Positions 63,123-64,000 of a DNA stretch of 64,000 nucleotides are shown one piece after another. The stretch is from JAENVT01 sp963720775 (GTDB lineage: Bacteria; Actinomycetota; Acidimicrobiia; Acidimicrobiales; Ilumatobacteraceae). The notes below the pieces were generated by a model. It saw only the letters and a program-made list of their open reading frames with translations. It did not search any database and was not told the DNA's origin. Location of the stretch: the NCBI GenBank assembly GCA_963720775.1, contig CAVRGR010000002.1, positions 124,001 through 188,000 on the forward strand, in the 5' to 3' direction. A program made the translations under genes and the position numbers. Each line of letters opens with the position of its first letter. The first letter of the stretch is position 1.

Positions 63123-64000
63123 CGCCAGGCTCCGCGCCGGTCAGGAGATCACCGTCCGTTCAGTTGACAGGTCGCCGCGCTACCTCGTGCGCGGGCACGT
63201 CGACAGCGACGGCCGCATGGAGGTGGAAGCCGCACCGCTCGCCGGTGTCGACGCCACGTTGTCGTCACTCACCAGGCGACTCCTCGTCGGCGGCGTCCTG
63301 ACGTTGCTGGTCGCTTTGGCGGCTGCCGTCGTTGCCGTTCGTCGCGGACTCAGACCCCTCGACGCCGTGATCGCCGTCGCTGACGCCGTGGCCGCCGGGG
63401 AACGCCAACAACGCATCCCCACCGACGACGGCCCCACCGAGATTCGTCACCTCTCCCGCGCTCTCGACGGCATGCTCGAACAGCAGCGAAGCTCGCTCGC
63501 CATGCTGGAGTCGAGCGAATCACGACTCCGCCAGTTCATCGCCGACGCCTCGCACGAGCTGCAGACGCCGATCACCTCCGTCCTCGGATGGAGCCAGCTC
63601 GTGCGCAAAGGAGCCTTCGAGCCCGACGGCGCGTCCGCCGCGCTCGCCAGGATCGAGGCCGAGAGCCGCCGCATGGCGGCACTCGTCGACGACCTCCTGC
63701 TCCTCGCCCGCCTCGACGAACACCAGCCACTCAGCCGACAACCGGTCGAGCTGTGCGCGGTTGCCCAGGACGCCGTCACCGACGCCCACGCCGTTGATCC
63801 CGACCGTCCGCTCACGCTCGACGCCCCCACGCCCGTTGTCGTGTCCGGCGACGCCCAACGGCTCCGCCAAGTCATCGACAACCTGCTGCGCAACGTGCGC
63901 ACCCACACCCCGCCGGGGACCAGTACGTATGTGGTGATACGCGGCGGTCCGCAGACAGCACAATTGACCGTCGACGATGACGGTCCCGGCGTCGATCCCG
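63082..64000 (+). CDS. Sensor histidine kinase, truncated at both ends
   Basis: The frame is open from GTG 63082 to the window end. A short ectodomain piece precedes a span (LLVGGVLTLLVALAAAVVAV), HAMP (RRGLRPLDAVIAVADAVAAG), HisKA with FIADASHELQTPITSVLGW (phospho-His), and the start of HATPase_c (LRQVIDNLLRNVRTHTPPG N-box; DDDGPGVD G1 box). A two-span kinase should have a first span and ~100 more residues upstream; these are absent before ~63120, where an oppositely oriented gene fragment begins. The 3' end continues outside the window. Confidence 0.8.
   Translation, partial: MHVVFGSGLVTHDIARLRAGQEITVRSVDRSPRYLVRGHVDSDGRMEVEAAPLAGVDATLSSLTRRLLVGGVLTLLVALAAAVVAVRRGLRPLDAVIAVADAVAAGERQQRIPTDDGPTEIRHLSRALDGMLEQQRSSLAMLESSESRLRQFIADASHELQTPITSVLGWSQLVRKGAFEPDGASAALARIEAESRRMAALVDDLLLLARLDEHQPLSRQPVELCAVAQDAVTDAHAVDPDRPLTLDAPTPVVVSGDAQRLRQVIDNLLRNVRTHTPPGTSTYVVIRGGPQTAQLTVDDDGPGVDP

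Overview
The window is a high-GC actinobacterial chromosome segment. A mycothiol synthase (mshD), two proteins ending in LPxTG-type sorting signals, Thr/Pro-rich secreted linkers and a DUF3499 protein all point to Actinobacteriota. The overall gene style resembles Acidimicrobiia, but that rank is an inference. Housekeeping genes are tightly packed, often with 1-8 base start/stop overlaps.

Layout. (1) About 1-15 kb is an envelope and second-messenger region. It holds a PAS-GGDEF-EAL protein (5' end outside the window), a prepilin-like protein carrying six Ig-like domains, an acyl-CoA ligase, an ABC ATPase with a C-terminal cyclic-nucleotide-binding domain and a frameshifted FtsX permease, a CHASE-GGDEF-EAL protein, a Thr-rich LPxTG protein, a very unusual BcsA-like/PilZ/signal peptidase fusion, and a second LPxTG protein. 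(2) About 15-25.6 kb holds an SGNH lipoprotein, DUF3499, an ABC ATPase, an M23 peptidase with a coiled coil, a frameshifted APH-fold kinase with DUF6285, and the rlmN-pepF-mshD group facing nth. (3) At 25.62-25.78 kb there is a promoter-like site followed by three perfect hairpins, which I read as an undescribed small RNA. (4) About 26-43 kb holds hisC-B-H-A-F with an aldo/keto reductase, a GroES-like protein, hisI-trpE, ygfZ, an M50 protease, ppdK, AIM24, TerC, dnaG and the primary sigma factor, followed by tRNA-Asn and a CAU tRNA.

(5) From 43.3 to 58.2 kb lies a 14.9-kb integrated element. Its integrase sits beside the CAU tRNA, and the last 45 bases of that tRNA with CCA are exactly duplicated at the far end (58172-58216). 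The element carries four ECF sigma factors, each overlapping a downstream single-span membrane protein, several VapBC-type modules (some decayed), a dead copy of the integrase 3' end, an excisionase-like gene and a MobF/TraA-type relaxase-helicase broken by many frameshifts. It looks like a decaying integrative mobilizable element rich in sigma factors. (6) Beyond it are a phosphatidylcholine-synthase-like enzyme, a small minus-strand operon, an inositol-phosphatase-family protein, tRNA-Val, a DUF898 protein, and a junction where two genes both lack their 5' ends, the second being a sensor histidine kinase running off the window.

The most novel item is the PilZ-signal peptidase fusion (12200-14395), which would tie c-di-GMP to secreted-protein maturation and sits among GGDEF/EAL enzymes and LPxTG substrates. 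The small RNA and the sigma-factor-rich element come next. Several genes carry single-base frameshifts. Most require skipping one extra base, so both real decay and assembly indels must be kept in mind.
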